DNA of 64,000 bases, from positions 20,811 to 84,810 of the forward strand of contig JAMCRR010000197.1 in the NCBI GenBank assembly GCA_023381565.1, read 5' to 3'. Origin of the DNA: Chloroflexota bacterium (GTDB taxonomy: Bacteria; Chloroflexota; Anaerolineae; Anaerolineales; Anaerolineaceae). A program made the translations under genes and the position numbers. Positions 1 to 8,761 of this stretch are shown piece after piece. Under the pieces are notes generated by a model, which did no database searches, was not told the DNA's origin, and saw only the letters and a program-made list of their open reading frames with translations. Within the stretch, counting starts at the first letter, position 1. The number at the start of each line of letters is the position of its first letter.

Positions 1-48
1 TTGATGAATTCTGCCATTTCTGAGATTCGGGAATGGCCCGCAGGGTAA
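1..48 (+). CDS. 3' end of an unidentified gene (partial)
   Basis: Frame 1 is open from the window edge to a TAA at 46-48 and ends in the residues SEIREWPAG. The next gene's Shine-Dalgarno sequence overlaps this stop, which suggests the two genes are co-transcribed. Too little is present to assign a family. It could be a chance open stretch, because only 15 codons are visible. Confidence 0.35.
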   Translation: MMNSAISEIREWPAG

Positions 49-65
49 AGGAGGAAAAGTACATC

Positions 66-1091
66 ATGCCTGATCTCGAGCATCGTTTTGAAGCGCCGTT
101 CCGCCAGATCCACATGGACTTCCATACTCACGGCCTGATCCAGGGGGTAGGAACGCAGTTTGATCCCGAAGAGTTCGCCGCCACACTGGAGAAAGCACAC
201 GTGAACTCGGTGACGTGCTTTGCCCGCTGCCACCACGGGTGGATGTACTACGACTCGAAGCTTTTCCCCGAGCGCGTGCATCCCCACCTGGCTAACCGGA
301 ATTTGCTCAAGGAGCAGATCGAAGCCTGCCACCGCCACGGCATTCGCGTCCCGGTGTATACCTCGGTGCAGTGGGATATGGAAACCGTGCGCGAGCATCC
401 CGAGTGGCGGGTGATCACCGCAGATGGCCGGCTGGCCGGCACCCCGCCGTACGAGCCGGGTTTTTACCGCCACCTGTGCTATAACACCCCCTACCGCGAC
501 TGGTTCAAAAGCCACGTGCGCGAGGTGTTGGAGACTCTGCCGGTCGACGGCATGTTTTACGACATTGTCGTGCCGCGCGACTGCTCCTGCTCCTACTGCA
601 AGGGAGAGATGGAGCGCCGCGGGCTGGATCCATCGGATGAAGATGTGCGCCTGGCATTTGCCCGAGAATCGATGAAGAATTTCGTCGAGGATATCAGCCA
701 GTTCACCTGGGCGATCCGCCCCGGGATCAGCATTTACTACAACTCAGCCGGCACCGGAATCCACTTTCGCGATCATGTCAGCTCGCTGTCGCACATCGAA
801 TTCGATGCGCTTCCGAGTACAGACCCGGAAGGGTACATGAACTTCCCTCTGATGGCCCGCTACCACCGCAACACCGGGCTGGATTGCGTCGGCCAGACGG
901 GCAAGTTCCATCGCTGGTGGGGTGATTTCCATTCGTACAAGAACCAGGCCGCCCTCGAATATGATTGCTTCCAGCTCCTTGCCCAGGGCTGCAAAGTGAT
1001 GATCGGCGATCAGCTCCCGCCTTCCGGCAAAATAGACGCGGAGGTGTACAGGCTGGTGATCACCCGCCAGGATCGGTGTACAACCAGGTAG
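66..1091 (+). CDS. GHL6-type glycoside hydrolase, N-terminal part (frameshifted)
   Basis: This is the catalytic-barrel half of a putative glycoside hydrolase resembling the hypothetical glycosyl hydrolase 6 family. The signs are an opening HMDFHT, then SVTCFARCHHG, ACHRHGIRVPVY and PVDGMFYDI. I chose the ATG at 66 over the one at 33 because AAAGGAGG lies at 47-54, 11 bases upstream. The reading frame stays family-like up to about EVYRLV (near 1058), then runs into a short unrelated tail and stops at 1091. The rest of the protein continues in another frame (next entry), so one full-length enzyme of about 685 residues appears split by a frameshift. The substrate is unknown. The sugar-binding lipoprotein and hydrolases downstream suggest a carbohydrate role. 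Confidence 0.75.
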   Translation: MPDLEHRFEAPFRQIHMDFHTHGLIQGVGTQFDPEEFAATLEKAHVNSVTCFARCHHGWMYYDSKLFPERVHPHLANRNLLKEQIEACHRHGIRVPVYTSVQWDMETVREHPEWRVITADGRLAGTPPYEPGFYRHLCYNTPYRDWFKSHVREVLETLPVDGMFYDIVVPRDCSCSYCKGEMERRGLDPSDEDVRLAFARESMKNFVEDISQFTWAIRPGISIYYNSAGTGIHFRDHVSSLSHIEFDALPSTDPEGYMNFPLMARYHRNTGLDCVGQTGKFHRWWGDFHSYKNQAALEYDCFQLLAQGCKVMIGDQLPPSGKIDAEVYRLVITRQDRCTTR

Positions 1092-2122
1092 AGCTGAAAG
1101 AACCCTGGTGCCGGGGCGCCAAACCGGTCGTCGATATCGGCGTGCTCAACCCCGATGAGTTCCGGGGCTCGAAAGAAACCAGCCACGGCTTTGTACGCAT
1201 GCTGGAAGAGAGCGGGCACCAGTTCGACATCATCGATACCTACATGGATTTCGACTCGTACAAAGTGTTGGTCCTCCCGGACTGCATCACGGTGGATGAC
1301 CGGCTCAAAGAAAAGATCCAGCGCTACTTGAGCAACGGCGGCAAACTGCTGGCTTCCTTCGAATCAGGGATGAACCCCGAGAAAACGCAGTTCGCGCTCA
1401 TGCAATTGGGTGTGGAATGCCTGGGGCCGGGTCCCATAGCCCCAGATGGACTGCCTGCCAGAGGGCGTAAGTTTGACCGCTGCAATTACGCCGATTACAT
1501 CCTGCCGAAAGGCGCCGTTGGCAAGGGATTGCCCGAAACCGAGCACGTCATGTATACTCGCTGCGTCGATGTGAGCGCGTTGCCCGGGAGTGAAATTCTG
1601 GCGCCGGTAATCCTCTCTGTATTCGACCGCACCTACCAGCATTTCAGCTCGCACAACCAGTCGCCTTCATCCGGGCGGGTTGGCTCGGCGGGGATTGTTC
1701 GAAGCGGGAACACAATCTATTTTGCCCATAAAATCTTCGAGCTTTATGCGCAGTATGCCACGCGCTGGACCAAGAATCTGTTTGTCAACGCGCTGGAGAT
1801 GCTGCTGCCGGAGCCGGTGCTCCGCCACGATGGCCCCAGCACGCTGGTCGCGACGGTAAACGCTCAGGAGAAAGAAAATCGCTGGGTGGTCCACCTGCTG
1901 CATTACATCCCGCTCCGGCGGGCAACCGAGCTGGAGATTATCGAGGACGTTATTCCCCTGAACGAGGTGAAAGTGAGCCTGCGAGCGCCGAAACCGGTGA
2001 AAGATGTTGCCTGCCGTCCGCAGCCCTATACCTCTCTGGATTTCTGGCAGACCGGTAGCTACATCGAGTTCGTCGTGCCGCGTATCGAAGGACACCAGAT
2101 GATAGAAATTGCGTTTGAATGA
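1076..2122 (+). CDS. GHL6-type glycoside hydrolase, C-terminal part (frameshifted)
   Basis: This is the continuation of the preceding hydrolase in the -1 frame. Residues GSVYNQVELKEPW at about 1070-1110 read as the natural continuation of EVYRL in the upstream frame. The region contains a flavodoxin/amidotransferase-like domain similar to beta-galactosidase trimerisation domains (VLVLPDCITVDDRLKEKI, then GGKLLASFESG), followed by a beta-rich C-terminal domain ending in EGHQMIEIAFE. The start given (GTG at 1076) is nominal. I saw no convincing ribosome-binding site, so independent translation is doubtful. If the frameshift is a sequencing error, this and the previous entry form one gene, 66-2122. 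Confidence 0.7.
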   Translation: MYNQVELKEPWCRGAKPVVDIGVLNPDEFRGSKETSHGFVRMLEESGHQFDIIDTYMDFDSYKVLVLPDCITVDDRLKEKIQRYLSNGGKLLASFESGMNPEKTQFALMQLGVECLGPGPIAPDGLPARGRKFDRCNYADYILPKGAVGKGLPETEHVMYTRCVDVSALPGSEILAPVILSVFDRTYQHFSSHNQSPSSGRVGSAGIVRSGNTIYFAHKIFELYAQYATRWTKNLFVNALEMLLPEPVLRHDGPSTLVATVNAQEKENRWVVHLLHYIPLRRATELEIIEDVIPLNEVKVSLRAPKPVKDVACRPQPYTSLDFWQTGSYIEFVVPRIEGHQMIEIAFE

Positions 2123-2171
2123 AGCGGTTTCTAACTGGTAAGCACCCAATTGGATGAGCGAGGAGATTGCT

Positions 2172-2209
2172 CATCTGCACCACAGCTGCGGTTTGTGCAG
2201 GTGCAGATG
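2172..2209. repeat. 10-bp perfect inverted repeat
   Basis: CATCTGCACC (2172-2181) and GGTGCAGATG (2200-2209) pair perfectly around an 18-base loop. It lies 50 bases after the hydrolase stop and 150 bases before the solute-binding protein. There is no T-run, so it may be an operator or a processing hairpin rather than an intrinsic terminator. Confidence 0.5.
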
Positions 2210-2262
2210 TCGACAGGGATGGTCTCGCGATGACATGGATGGATAAGAGGAGAAACCAATGC

Positions 2263-2346
2263 ATGATGAACCGGGCGTTTAACGCCGTACTCTCATTTTT
2301 AGGTACAGTTGATCAGCGACTTAGATCTACAAAGGTACACTCATAA
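2263..2346 (+). CDS. possible 27-residue leader ORF
   Basis: ATG at 2263 is preceded by AGAGGAG (2246-2252) at a workable distance. The frame runs 27 codons to a TAA at 2344-2346, and the solute-binding protein starts 12 bases later with its own AAAGGAG. The peptide has no recognisable motif. It is reported only because its ribosome-binding site is good and the spacing would allow coupled translation. Confidence 0.2.
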   Translation: MMNRAFNAVLSFLGTVDQRLRSTKVHS

Positions 2347-2358
2347 AGGAGAAAGATC

Positions 2359-4083
2359 ATGAAAAGCCGTTTTTGGTTAGCAGTATTTACTCTGATGATC
2401 GCAGCCAGCCTCGTCTTGAGCGCTTGCCAACCCCAGGCGACGCCAACGGCTGAGGCGCCCACTCAGGCGCCTCCGGCAGCTGCGCCTACCACCCCGCCCT
2501 CGGCTCCCACGACCGCACCTGTCGCAGCCCCAACCACAGCTCCGGCGGTGTCCCCAACTACCGCTGCAGCGCCTAAGACCGGCGGGCGCATCACCTACAT
2601 CGACATCTCCGGTTATTACTCCCCGGATCCCTACCTCACTCCCTGGTACACGCTTTCCTACACGGCCATGTACGATACCCTGGTCGTGACGAACCTGGAG
2701 TATAACGGCTATGTGGGTGTCCTGGCAAAGAGCTGGGATATCTCCCCCGACGGGCTCACGGTCACGTTCCACCTGCGCGACGATGTTAAGTTCACCGACG
2801 GCACGCCCTTCAATGCCGAGGCTGCTAAATGGAACCTGGATAACTGGCTGGATCCCAATTTCAATGTGGCCTCCCGCTCTAACTGGGTGACCCACACGGC
2901 TGAGATCCAGGCGCCCGATGCGACCACTTTGATCTTCAAGCTGAAGGATGCTTACGCCCCCCTGTTCTCAGATCTGACCGCTACCTACTTCGTTTCGCCG
3001 ACGGCTTATAAGACGCTCGGCCAGGACAACTTTGGTACGGCGCCCGTTGGAACCGGCCCATGGATCGCCAAGGAAGTCGTTCCGAACGATCATATCCTCT
3101 ACGTCCGCAACCCGGATTACAAGTGGGGACCCAGCTACTATACAAACACGGGCGCGCCCTATCCGGATGAGTTCTACGTGAAATTGGGATCGGACGAGCA
3201 GACCGCGTACGCCGCCCTGGAAACCGGCGAAGCCGATATCATCGCCCTGCCGACCCAGTACCTCGAGCAGGCTCAGGGCAACCCGGACCTCGTCGTGAAC
3301 AAAGGTCTGGATTCGGCGACCAACTATCTGGGCTTCAATGACAAGGTTGCGCCGTTTACTGATCTCAATTTCCGATTGGCGATTGCCTATGCCGTCAACC
3401 GGGATGAGATCATTCAGGCTGCTTTCGGTGGAGCGGCTTTCCCGCTCTATTCTGCCTTGGGACCGTCAGCCCTACAGTACAACGACGCCCAGAACGAATA
3501 TGCTAAGAATGCTCAACCGTACGATCCGGCAAAAGCCACTGAGCTGCTGACCGGATTGGGATACACCCCCGGCTCGGACGGGATCCTGGTGGGTAAAGAT
3601 GGCAAACAGCTCGATCTGACGCTGAACTTCCCGGCGACAGATGATGCCTACAAGCGCGCCGCCGAAACGATCCAATCAGAGCTCGCCGACATCGGCGTCA
3701 AAGTGGAGTTAGGCCCGATGGAAGCCGCGGCCATCGCCGAAATGCTCAACGGTTGCAAGCAGCAAATGTTCATGCGCGCTTACGGCTTGCCGGATGCCGG
3801 CATTATCAGCAGTGTATTCGACACGGCAAAAATGGGCAGTGGCAACCGCAACTGCTGGTCTGATCCGAAGACGGATGAGCTGATCAAAACCGCAGACACC
3901 ACCATGGACCCGACCGCTCGCGGCCAGGCAGTGGACGCACTGGTCAACTACCTGACCGATCAGCGCCCGCATGTTCCCTTATGGGCGAACTACCTCTACA
4001 CCGCTTACCGGTCCACCCTCAAAGGCCTGAAGTTTGATAAGCCGGGTGGTTTCTTCCTGAATGACGCTTACGTTGATAAATAA
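2359..4083 (+). CDS. ABC transporter substrate-binding lipoprotein, family 5
   Basis: This is an extracytoplasmic solute-binding protein of the peptide/nickel/oligosaccharide family 5 (SBP_bac_5). It has a lipoprotein signal ending LVLSAC with the lipidated Cys at residue 23, then an Ala/Pro/Thr linker of about 50 residues. The family core follows: YDTLV, LAKSWDISPDGLTVTFHLR and KFTDGTPFNAE. The length of 574 residues is normal. AAAGGAG lies just upstream of the ATG. No permease or ATPase gene is next to it in this window, so partners must be elsewhere or upstream of base 1. In a locus rich in glycosidases, an oligosaccharide ligand is as plausible as a peptide; this is inference. Confidence 0.9.
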   Translation: MKSRFWLAVFTLMIAASLVLSACQPQATPTAEAPTQAPPAAAPTTPPSAPTTAPVAAPTTAPAVSPTTAAAPKTGGRITYIDISGYYSPDPYLTPWYTLSYTAMYDTLVVTNLEYNGYVGVLAKSWDISPDGLTVTFHLRDDVKFTDGTPFNAEAAKWNLDNWLDPNFNVASRSNWVTHTAEIQAPDATTLIFKLKDAYAPLFSDLTATYFVSPTAYKTLGQDNFGTAPVGTGPWIAKEVVPNDHILYVRNPDYKWGPSYYTNTGAPYPDEFYVKLGSDEQTAYAALETGEADIIALPTQYLEQAQGNPDLVVNKGLDSATNYLGFNDKVAPFTDLNFRLAIAYAVNRDEIIQAAFGGAAFPLYSALGPSALQYNDAQNEYAKNAQPYDPAKATELLTGLGYTPGSDGILVGKDGKQLDLTLNFPATDDAYKRAAETIQSELADIGVKVELGPMEAAAIAEMLNGCKQQMFMRAYGLPDAGIISSVFDTAKMGSGNRNCWSDPKTDELIKTADTTMDPTARGQAVDALVNYLTDQRPHVPLWANYLYTAYRSTLKGLKFDKPGGFFLNDAYVDK

Positions 4084-4115
4084 CCTTTACCATCCATTTA
4101 GCTGATTTCGAATCT

Positions 4116-4149
4116 GAGGATTGGCAGGCCGCTGCGCCTGCCAATCCTC
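4116..4149 (+). terminator. 14-bp perfect hairpin after the solute-binding protein gene
   Basis: A 14-bp arm at 4116-4129 pairs perfectly with 4136-4149 around a 6-base loop. It starts 33 bases after the stop of the binding-protein gene. The following bases (TATCTTG) are not a clean T-run, so it may act as a partial terminator or a 3' stabiliser that keeps the binding-protein transcript abundant relative to downstream genes. Confidence 0.6.
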
Positions 4150-4169
4150 TATCTTGAAAAGGGGTTTGT

Positions 4170-5540
4170 ATGTCCTTCACAGAATTAGAAGATTTTGTTT
4201 TTGAGAAGGTTGCTAAAACCCGGCTTCCGGGCGTCAGCGCTGCAGCAATCCGAGATGGAGAAGTAGTCTGGGCCAAAGGTTTTGGCTACCGAAATCTGGC
4301 GGATGGCCTGGCAGCCACACCGCATACCCTGTACAGCGTGGGTTCGGTGACCAAATCGTTCACCTCGGTTGCCATCTTGCAGCTCGTCGAGCAGGGCAAG
4401 CTGTCATTAGATACGCCGGTTGGGCAAATCATACCGTTCGAGATCCAACCCTGCGGCGAAACGGTGAAGGTCTGGCACCTGCTCAGCCACACCTCGGGCA
4501 TTCCGGCGCTGGCATATGCCGAAAGCGTGATTCGCGGGGCCACCGGAGCCGGAGAAAGCTGGCTGCCGGTTGCCAGCGGCTCAGATATGCTTACTTTCTT
4601 ACGCGAAGCCGGCGATTGGGCGTTGAATAAACCCGGCGAGCGCTGGTTTTACCTGAACGAAGGATACGTGCTGCTGAGCATGATCATCGAGAAGCTATCC
4701 GGGATGAGATACCAGGAGTACGTAACCGAGAAGATCCTCAAACCTCTGGGGATGACACGGAGCTTCTTCGCCAAACAGGATGTCGATAGCGACCCAGATG
4801 CTGCTGTGCCGTATATCGTCGCTGATGATGGCGAACGCAAACCCTCGGCGTACGCCTACGGGTTAAGCGGAGATGGCGGGTTGATCAGCAATGTGCTGGA
4901 TCTGGCCAAATACGTGACCATGTACCTGGGGTGGGGGACCGGCGGCGGCGGGCAAGTCCTGGCGCGCTCCTCGGTTGAAGAGATGGAAACACCCCGCATT
5001 TCGACGCCCAATAAGGGCGGCCCTTTTGGCGATTACCTGTATGCTTTAGGGCTGGGTACCTATAAGAACTTTATGGGCCAGATCCTGGTGGGTCACAGCG
5101 GGTCTGTGGGTGTGGCTACCGCGTATATTGGTTTTATTCCCGAAAAGAATGTCGGTATCGCCTTGCTGGCGAACGCCAGCGGCTACGCGCTTTCGCAGTT
5201 GGGCATGGCCGGTCTGGCCGTCTTGCTTGGAGAGAAACCTGAAAGCCTGCCTTTTGTGCGCCGGGAGAACGCCTTATCTGAACTGGAAGGCACTTACGAG
5301 ACATATAAAGGCACGATGAAAGCCCAGGTGAAAAAGATGGGCGATTTCCTGGCTTTTGAAACCCGAACCCGCTATGACACTGAGGTCGTGCCGTTGATTC
5401 CCGATACAGTTGAGGGAAACGTGCGCACTTTCCACACGCTATCCGGCGGAAACAGGATCGATGTGGAGTTCCGCGTTCAAGAGGGAGAAATCGGTTTGAT
5501 CTACGAACGGTATTATTTGAAGCGTACCGGGAAGATTTAA
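4170..5540 (+). CDS. serine hydrolase, class C beta-lactamase family
   Basis: This is a beta-lactamase-fold serine hydrolase (penicillin-binding protein/esterase type). The catalytic SxxK is S59-V-T-K62 within YSVGSVTKSF, the second motif is Y161-L-N163, and the third is H309-S310-G311 in VGHSGSVG. The C-terminal 90 residues form an extra beta domain common in this family. There is no signal peptide, so it is probably cytoplasmic, acting as an esterase or D-aminopeptidase rather than a resistance enzyme. AAAAGGGG upstream supports the ATG at 4170. The next gene starts 3 bases after its stop, so the two are probably co-translated. Confidence 0.88.
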   Translation: MSFTELEDFVFEKVAKTRLPGVSAAAIRDGEVVWAKGFGYRNLADGLAATPHTLYSVGSVTKSFTSVAILQLVEQGKLSLDTPVGQIIPFEIQPCGETVKVWHLLSHTSGIPALAYAESVIRGATGAGESWLPVASGSDMLTFLREAGDWALNKPGERWFYLNEGYVLLSMIIEKLSGMRYQEYVTEKILKPLGMTRSFFAKQDVDSDPDAAVPYIVADDGERKPSAYAYGLSGDGGLISNVLDLAKYVTMYLGWGTGGGGQVLARSSVEEMETPRISTPNKGGPFGDYLYALGLGTYKNFMGQILVGHSGSVGVATAYIGFIPEKNVGIALLANASGYALSQLGMAGLAVLLGEKPESLPFVRRENALSELEGTYETYKGTMKAQVKKMGDFLAFETRTRYDTEVVPLIPDTVEGNVRTFHTLSGGNRIDVEFRVQEGEIGLIYERYYLKRTGKI

Positions 5541-5543
5541 TCA

Positions 5544-6848
5544 ATGGCAGTGGCAGCGTCATCCGGAGACGGTCAGGCTTTTCCTATCCTGCTGGAGCAA
5601 AATCTGCTCTCAGAAGAGGATATGGAGTTCAGCGCCCAGGACCGCCTCATCCTGCGCGACCTGGCGGCTGAAGTGACTGCCCTGGCCGCGCGCCCGATCG
5701 AGGCCGATAAACGCGATCTCTGGCGCAGGCACAACGCCCTCGAGCCGACCCGCCCGTTAATCTTCTGCGACCCGGAAGATGGTTGGATCGAGATCATTCC
5801 ACCGGAGACACTCAAGTGCGATGGCGCTGTGGCGCAGGATTGGGAGCTGCGCCTGCGCAAAGAGATCTTCTACGGCACACAGATGCTCGACGACTACACG
5901 ATCCGGCCTTTCTTTGACGTGGCGCACGTGCATACGCTCCCCGATTGGGGATTGCACGAAACCCAGATCGGTGGAGAGAATCGGGGATCCACGCGTTGGG
6001 AATCGCCGGTTAGAAACGAAACCGACCTGGAGCGCCTACATTTCCCGCAGATCAGGATAGATTACCGGGCGACGCGCCTGCTCGAAGCTGCTGCTCGGGA
6101 TATCTTCGGCAACTTGCTCTCCGTGCGTGTGAAAACCTCCTGGTGGTGGTCGGTGGGCATGACCAAAACGCTGGTCTACCTGCGCGGCCTGGAACAAACC
6201 ATGTTTGATATGTCGGATAACCCCGGCATCGTGCACAGCCTGATGGCGATCCTGCGGGACGGCAACCTGGCGATGATCGATGCCCTCGAGCAAAACGGGC
6301 TGCTCTACCCGAATTGGGAGGGGAGTTACGTCGGCTCGGGGGGGTTGGGCTGGACAGACCAGCTCCCGCAAGAGGATTATCAGGGGAGGACGCGGCTGAA
6401 AGATCTGTGGGGAAATTCCGAAAGCCAGGAAACGGTGGGGATCTCGCCGCGCATGTTCGCCGAGTTTATCTTTCCCTACCAGCTGGCGTTGGTGGAGCGC
6501 TTCGGCCTGAACTGCTACGGCTGCTGCGAGCCCCTGGATAGCCGCTGGCATATTGTGCGGCAGTTCCCGAACCTGCGCCGGGTATCGGTTTCGCCGTGGT
6601 CGAACCGGGAGAAGATGGCAGCCAATCTCGAAGACCGCTATATCCTTTCGATGAAGCCGAATCCGGCCGACCTGGCGGTGGATACGTTCGATGAGGAGCG
6701 CATACGCTCCATCCTGCGCCGGGATCTGGACCTGACCCGAGGTTGCCGGGTGGAGATCATCATGAAGGATAACCATACTATCCGCCACGACCCAACCCGC
6801 CTGACGCGCTTTATCCAGATTGCGCGGGAAGAGGCAGAAAAAACATAA
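5544..6848 (+). CDS. uroporphyrinogen decarboxylase-like (corrinoid methyltransferase-type) protein
   Basis: This protein of 434 residues resembles the URO-D superfamily members that act as methyltransferases rather than true HemE. A candidate metal-binding segment is C324-Y-G-C327-C328-E-P. Other family-like signs are SVRVKTSWWWSVG, PNWEGSYVG and RRVSVSPWSNREKMA. It lacks the usual compact HemE N-terminus, and no heme genes adjoin it. A second possible start is the ATG at 5622 (MEFSAQDR). Relatives of this kind often sit in glycan or methylated-compound catabolic loci. The substrate cannot be told from the sequence. Confidence 0.65.
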   Translation: MAVAASSGDGQAFPILLEQNLLSEEDMEFSAQDRLILRDLAAEVTALAARPIEADKRDLWRRHNALEPTRPLIFCDPEDGWIEIIPPETLKCDGAVAQDWELRLRKEIFYGTQMLDDYTIRPFFDVAHVHTLPDWGLHETQIGGENRGSTRWESPVRNETDLERLHFPQIRIDYRATRLLEAAARDIFGNLLSVRVKTSWWWSVGMTKTLVYLRGLEQTMFDMSDNPGIVHSLMAILRDGNLAMIDALEQNGLLYPNWEGSYVGSGGLGWTDQLPQEDYQGRTRLKDLWGNSESQETVGISPRMFAEFIFPYQLALVERFGLNCYGCCEPLDSRWHIVRQFPNLRRVSVSPWSNREKMAANLEDRYILSMKPNPADLAVDTFDEERIRSILRRDLDLTRGCRVEIIMKDNHTIRHDPTRLTRFIQIAREEAEKT

Positions 6849-6942
6849 CCACAGGGAGCAACAGAGTGCACAAAGGGCACAGAGAAAATATAATTAACAG
6901 AAAATTAAACATCAAAATCTCTGTTTCTCTATGCTCCCTGTG
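6849..6942. repeat. palindromic dispersed-type (REP/MITE-like) element
   Basis: An 11-bp perfect terminal inverted repeat, CACAGGGAGCA (6850-6860) and TGCTCCCTGTG (6932-6942), encloses further pairing segments: ACAGAG with CTCTGT and AGAGAAA with TTTCTCT. The whole 94 bases fold back on themselves with an AT-rich centre. The CACAG/AGAG wording resembles the short non-coding palindromes scattered through many environmental genomes. It fills the gap between two co-directional genes and could also end transcription. Confidence 0.6.
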
Positions 6943-6973
6943 ATAATTTTCGTTTTCGATTGAGGATAAACCG

Positions 6974-8722
6974 ATGTCATTTATTTTTCCTGCTAAGCTG
7001 ACCGAAGCCACCTCCTCGGGAGGAGATCTTAATGACGCGCAGGTAGATCTGACCTGGGGTGTTAAGATTCCGCTGCGCGACGGCGCCTCCCTGAACGCCA
7101 CGATTTACCGGCCGAAGGGGATGCATGAATCCCTACCGGTCATTTTTACCCTGACGCCCTATATCGCCGATTCCTATCATCCCCGTGCTATGTACTTCGC
7201 CCGCAATGGGTACGTCTTCGCGCTGGTGGACTGCCGGGGACGAGGCAACTCTGAAGGGCAGTTCGAACCAATGGCGAACGAACCCCAAGACGGCTACGAC
7301 GTGGTGGAATGGCTGGCGCAACAGCCCTGGTCAAACGGCAAAATCACCATGTGGGGCGGCTCCTACGGTGGTTACGACCAATGGGCGACCCTGAAAGGGT
7401 TCCCGCCGCACCTGGAGACGATTGTTCCGGTGGCGTCAGCCTATATGGGCGTCGATTTTCCTCTCTCGGGGAATATCACCTTCCCCTATATGATGCAGTG
7501 GCTGACCTATACCAGCGGCGTGACCCCAAATGCCAATTTGTTTGGCGAGCAAGGCTTCTGGATTGAGAAATTTCGCGAGCTGTATCTTTCTCACCGGCCT
7601 TTCAAGGAACTCGATCGAATTGTGGGCAACACGACCACCTTTTTCCAGAAGATAATCAGCCATTCCACCCCGGATGCTTATTGGGACGGGATGTGCCCCA
7701 CGGAGGATGACTTCCACCGCTTCAACCTGCCAATCCTGACAATCACCGGCTCGTACGACGACGACCAGCCCGGAGCCATGGAGTATTACCGCAAGCACAT
7801 GCAGCTCGGCACCCCGGAGGGGAAGGCCCAACACTACCTGCTCGTCGGTCCGTGGGATCATCCCGGCACACGCACCCCTGCGCGCGAAGTCGGCGGGGTG
7901 AAATTTGCCGAAGCCTGCATGCTGGATATGAATAAGCTGCACAAAGAATGGTACGATTGGACGTTGAAGGGAGGGCAAAAGCCAGAGTTCCTTAAGAAGC
8001 GGGTAACTTATTATCTGATGGGCGCAGAAGAATGGAAATACGCCGATTCCATTGACGAGATTGACACGGAGAAACGCCGCCTGTATTTGAACTCCAACCA
8101 GGGCAGGGCCAACGACGTCTTCCAATCCGGGAACCTCGACGAGGCTTTGGCGGGGGCATCTCAACCAGATGCCTACATCTACGACCCATTAGACGTGCGT
8201 CCGGCTGAGCTGGAGCGAGAGATGATCAAGGACTACCTGGTCGATCAGCGCCGCGTTCTCAACCTGTTTGGCAATGGGCTGGTCTACCACACCCAACCCT
8301 TCGTCGAAGCTACCGAGATCACCGGGTGGTTGAAGCTGGCGGTATGGGTTTCCCTGGATGTGCCGGATACGGATTTCCTGGCTACGGTATACGAGATTCT
8401 GGCGGATGGGAGCAGTATTCAATTGACAACGGCGCAGCTCCGGGCACGCTACCGCCAATCCTTGAGGGTGGAACAGCTGGTCGTTCCTGGAGAAATCAAC
8501 CTCTATGAGTTCAACGGCTTTACCTTCTTCTCCCGCCAGATTGCCAGGGGGAGCCGCCTGCGCCTGGTTTTCTGCTCTCCAAATACCATCTTTTTGGAAA
8601 AGAACTACAACAGTGGAGGCGTGGTGGCTGAGGAATCCGAGAAGGATGCCCGCACCGCTCACGTCACCCTGTATCACGATCCGCAGCATCCCAGCTATCT
8701 GGAGCTCCCGGTGGTAAGCTGA
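6974..8722 (+). CDS. CocE/NonD family hydrolase (X-Pro dipeptidyl-peptidase-like)
   Basis: This alpha/beta hydrolase belongs to the CocE/NonD family (acyl ester or X-Pro peptide hydrolysis). The nucleophile is Ser130 in the elbow MWGGSYGGYDQW. The acid is likely in ITGSYDDDQPG and the His in VGPWDHPGT. The C-terminal 250 residues form the jelly-roll domain typical of the family, including FFSRQIARGSRLRLVF. The length of 582 residues is normal. A GAGGA sequence precedes the ATG. There is no signal peptide. The gene follows the palindromic element, so it may have its own promoter. Confidence 0.88.
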   Translation: MSFIFPAKLTEATSSGGDLNDAQVDLTWGVKIPLRDGASLNATIYRPKGMHESLPVIFTLTPYIADSYHPRAMYFARNGYVFALVDCRGRGNSEGQFEPMANEPQDGYDVVEWLAQQPWSNGKITMWGGSYGGYDQWATLKGFPPHLETIVPVASAYMGVDFPLSGNITFPYMMQWLTYTSGVTPNANLFGEQGFWIEKFRELYLSHRPFKELDRIVGNTTTFFQKIISHSTPDAYWDGMCPTEDDFHRFNLPILTITGSYDDDQPGAMEYYRKHMQLGTPEGKAQHYLLVGPWDHPGTRTPAREVGGVKFAEACMLDMNKLHKEWYDWTLKGGQKPEFLKKRVTYYLMGAEEWKYADSIDEIDTEKRRLYLNSNQGRANDVFQSGNLDEALAGASQPDAYIYDPLDVRPAELEREMIKDYLVDQRRVLNLFGNGLVYHTQPFVEATEITGWLKLAVWVSLDVPDTDFLATVYEILADGSSIQLTTAQLRARYRQSLRVEQLVVPGEINLYEFNGFTFFSRQIARGSRLRLVFCSPNTIFLEKNYNSGGVVAEESEKDARTAHVTLYHDPQHPSYLELPVVS

Positions 8723-8761
8723 TTCCAACCAGCTCAGAACACAAGCCGCAGAGGATGTGTA

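Noticed and set aside
1050-1090. Programmed ribosomal frameshift in the GHL6 gene
   Set aside because: No slippery heptamer plus downstream structure is evident, and glycosidases of this kind are not known to use frameshifting.
6036-6788. 250-codon frame antisense to the URO-D-like gene
   Set aside because: No ribosome-binding site or motif, and fully contained in a real gene on the other strand.
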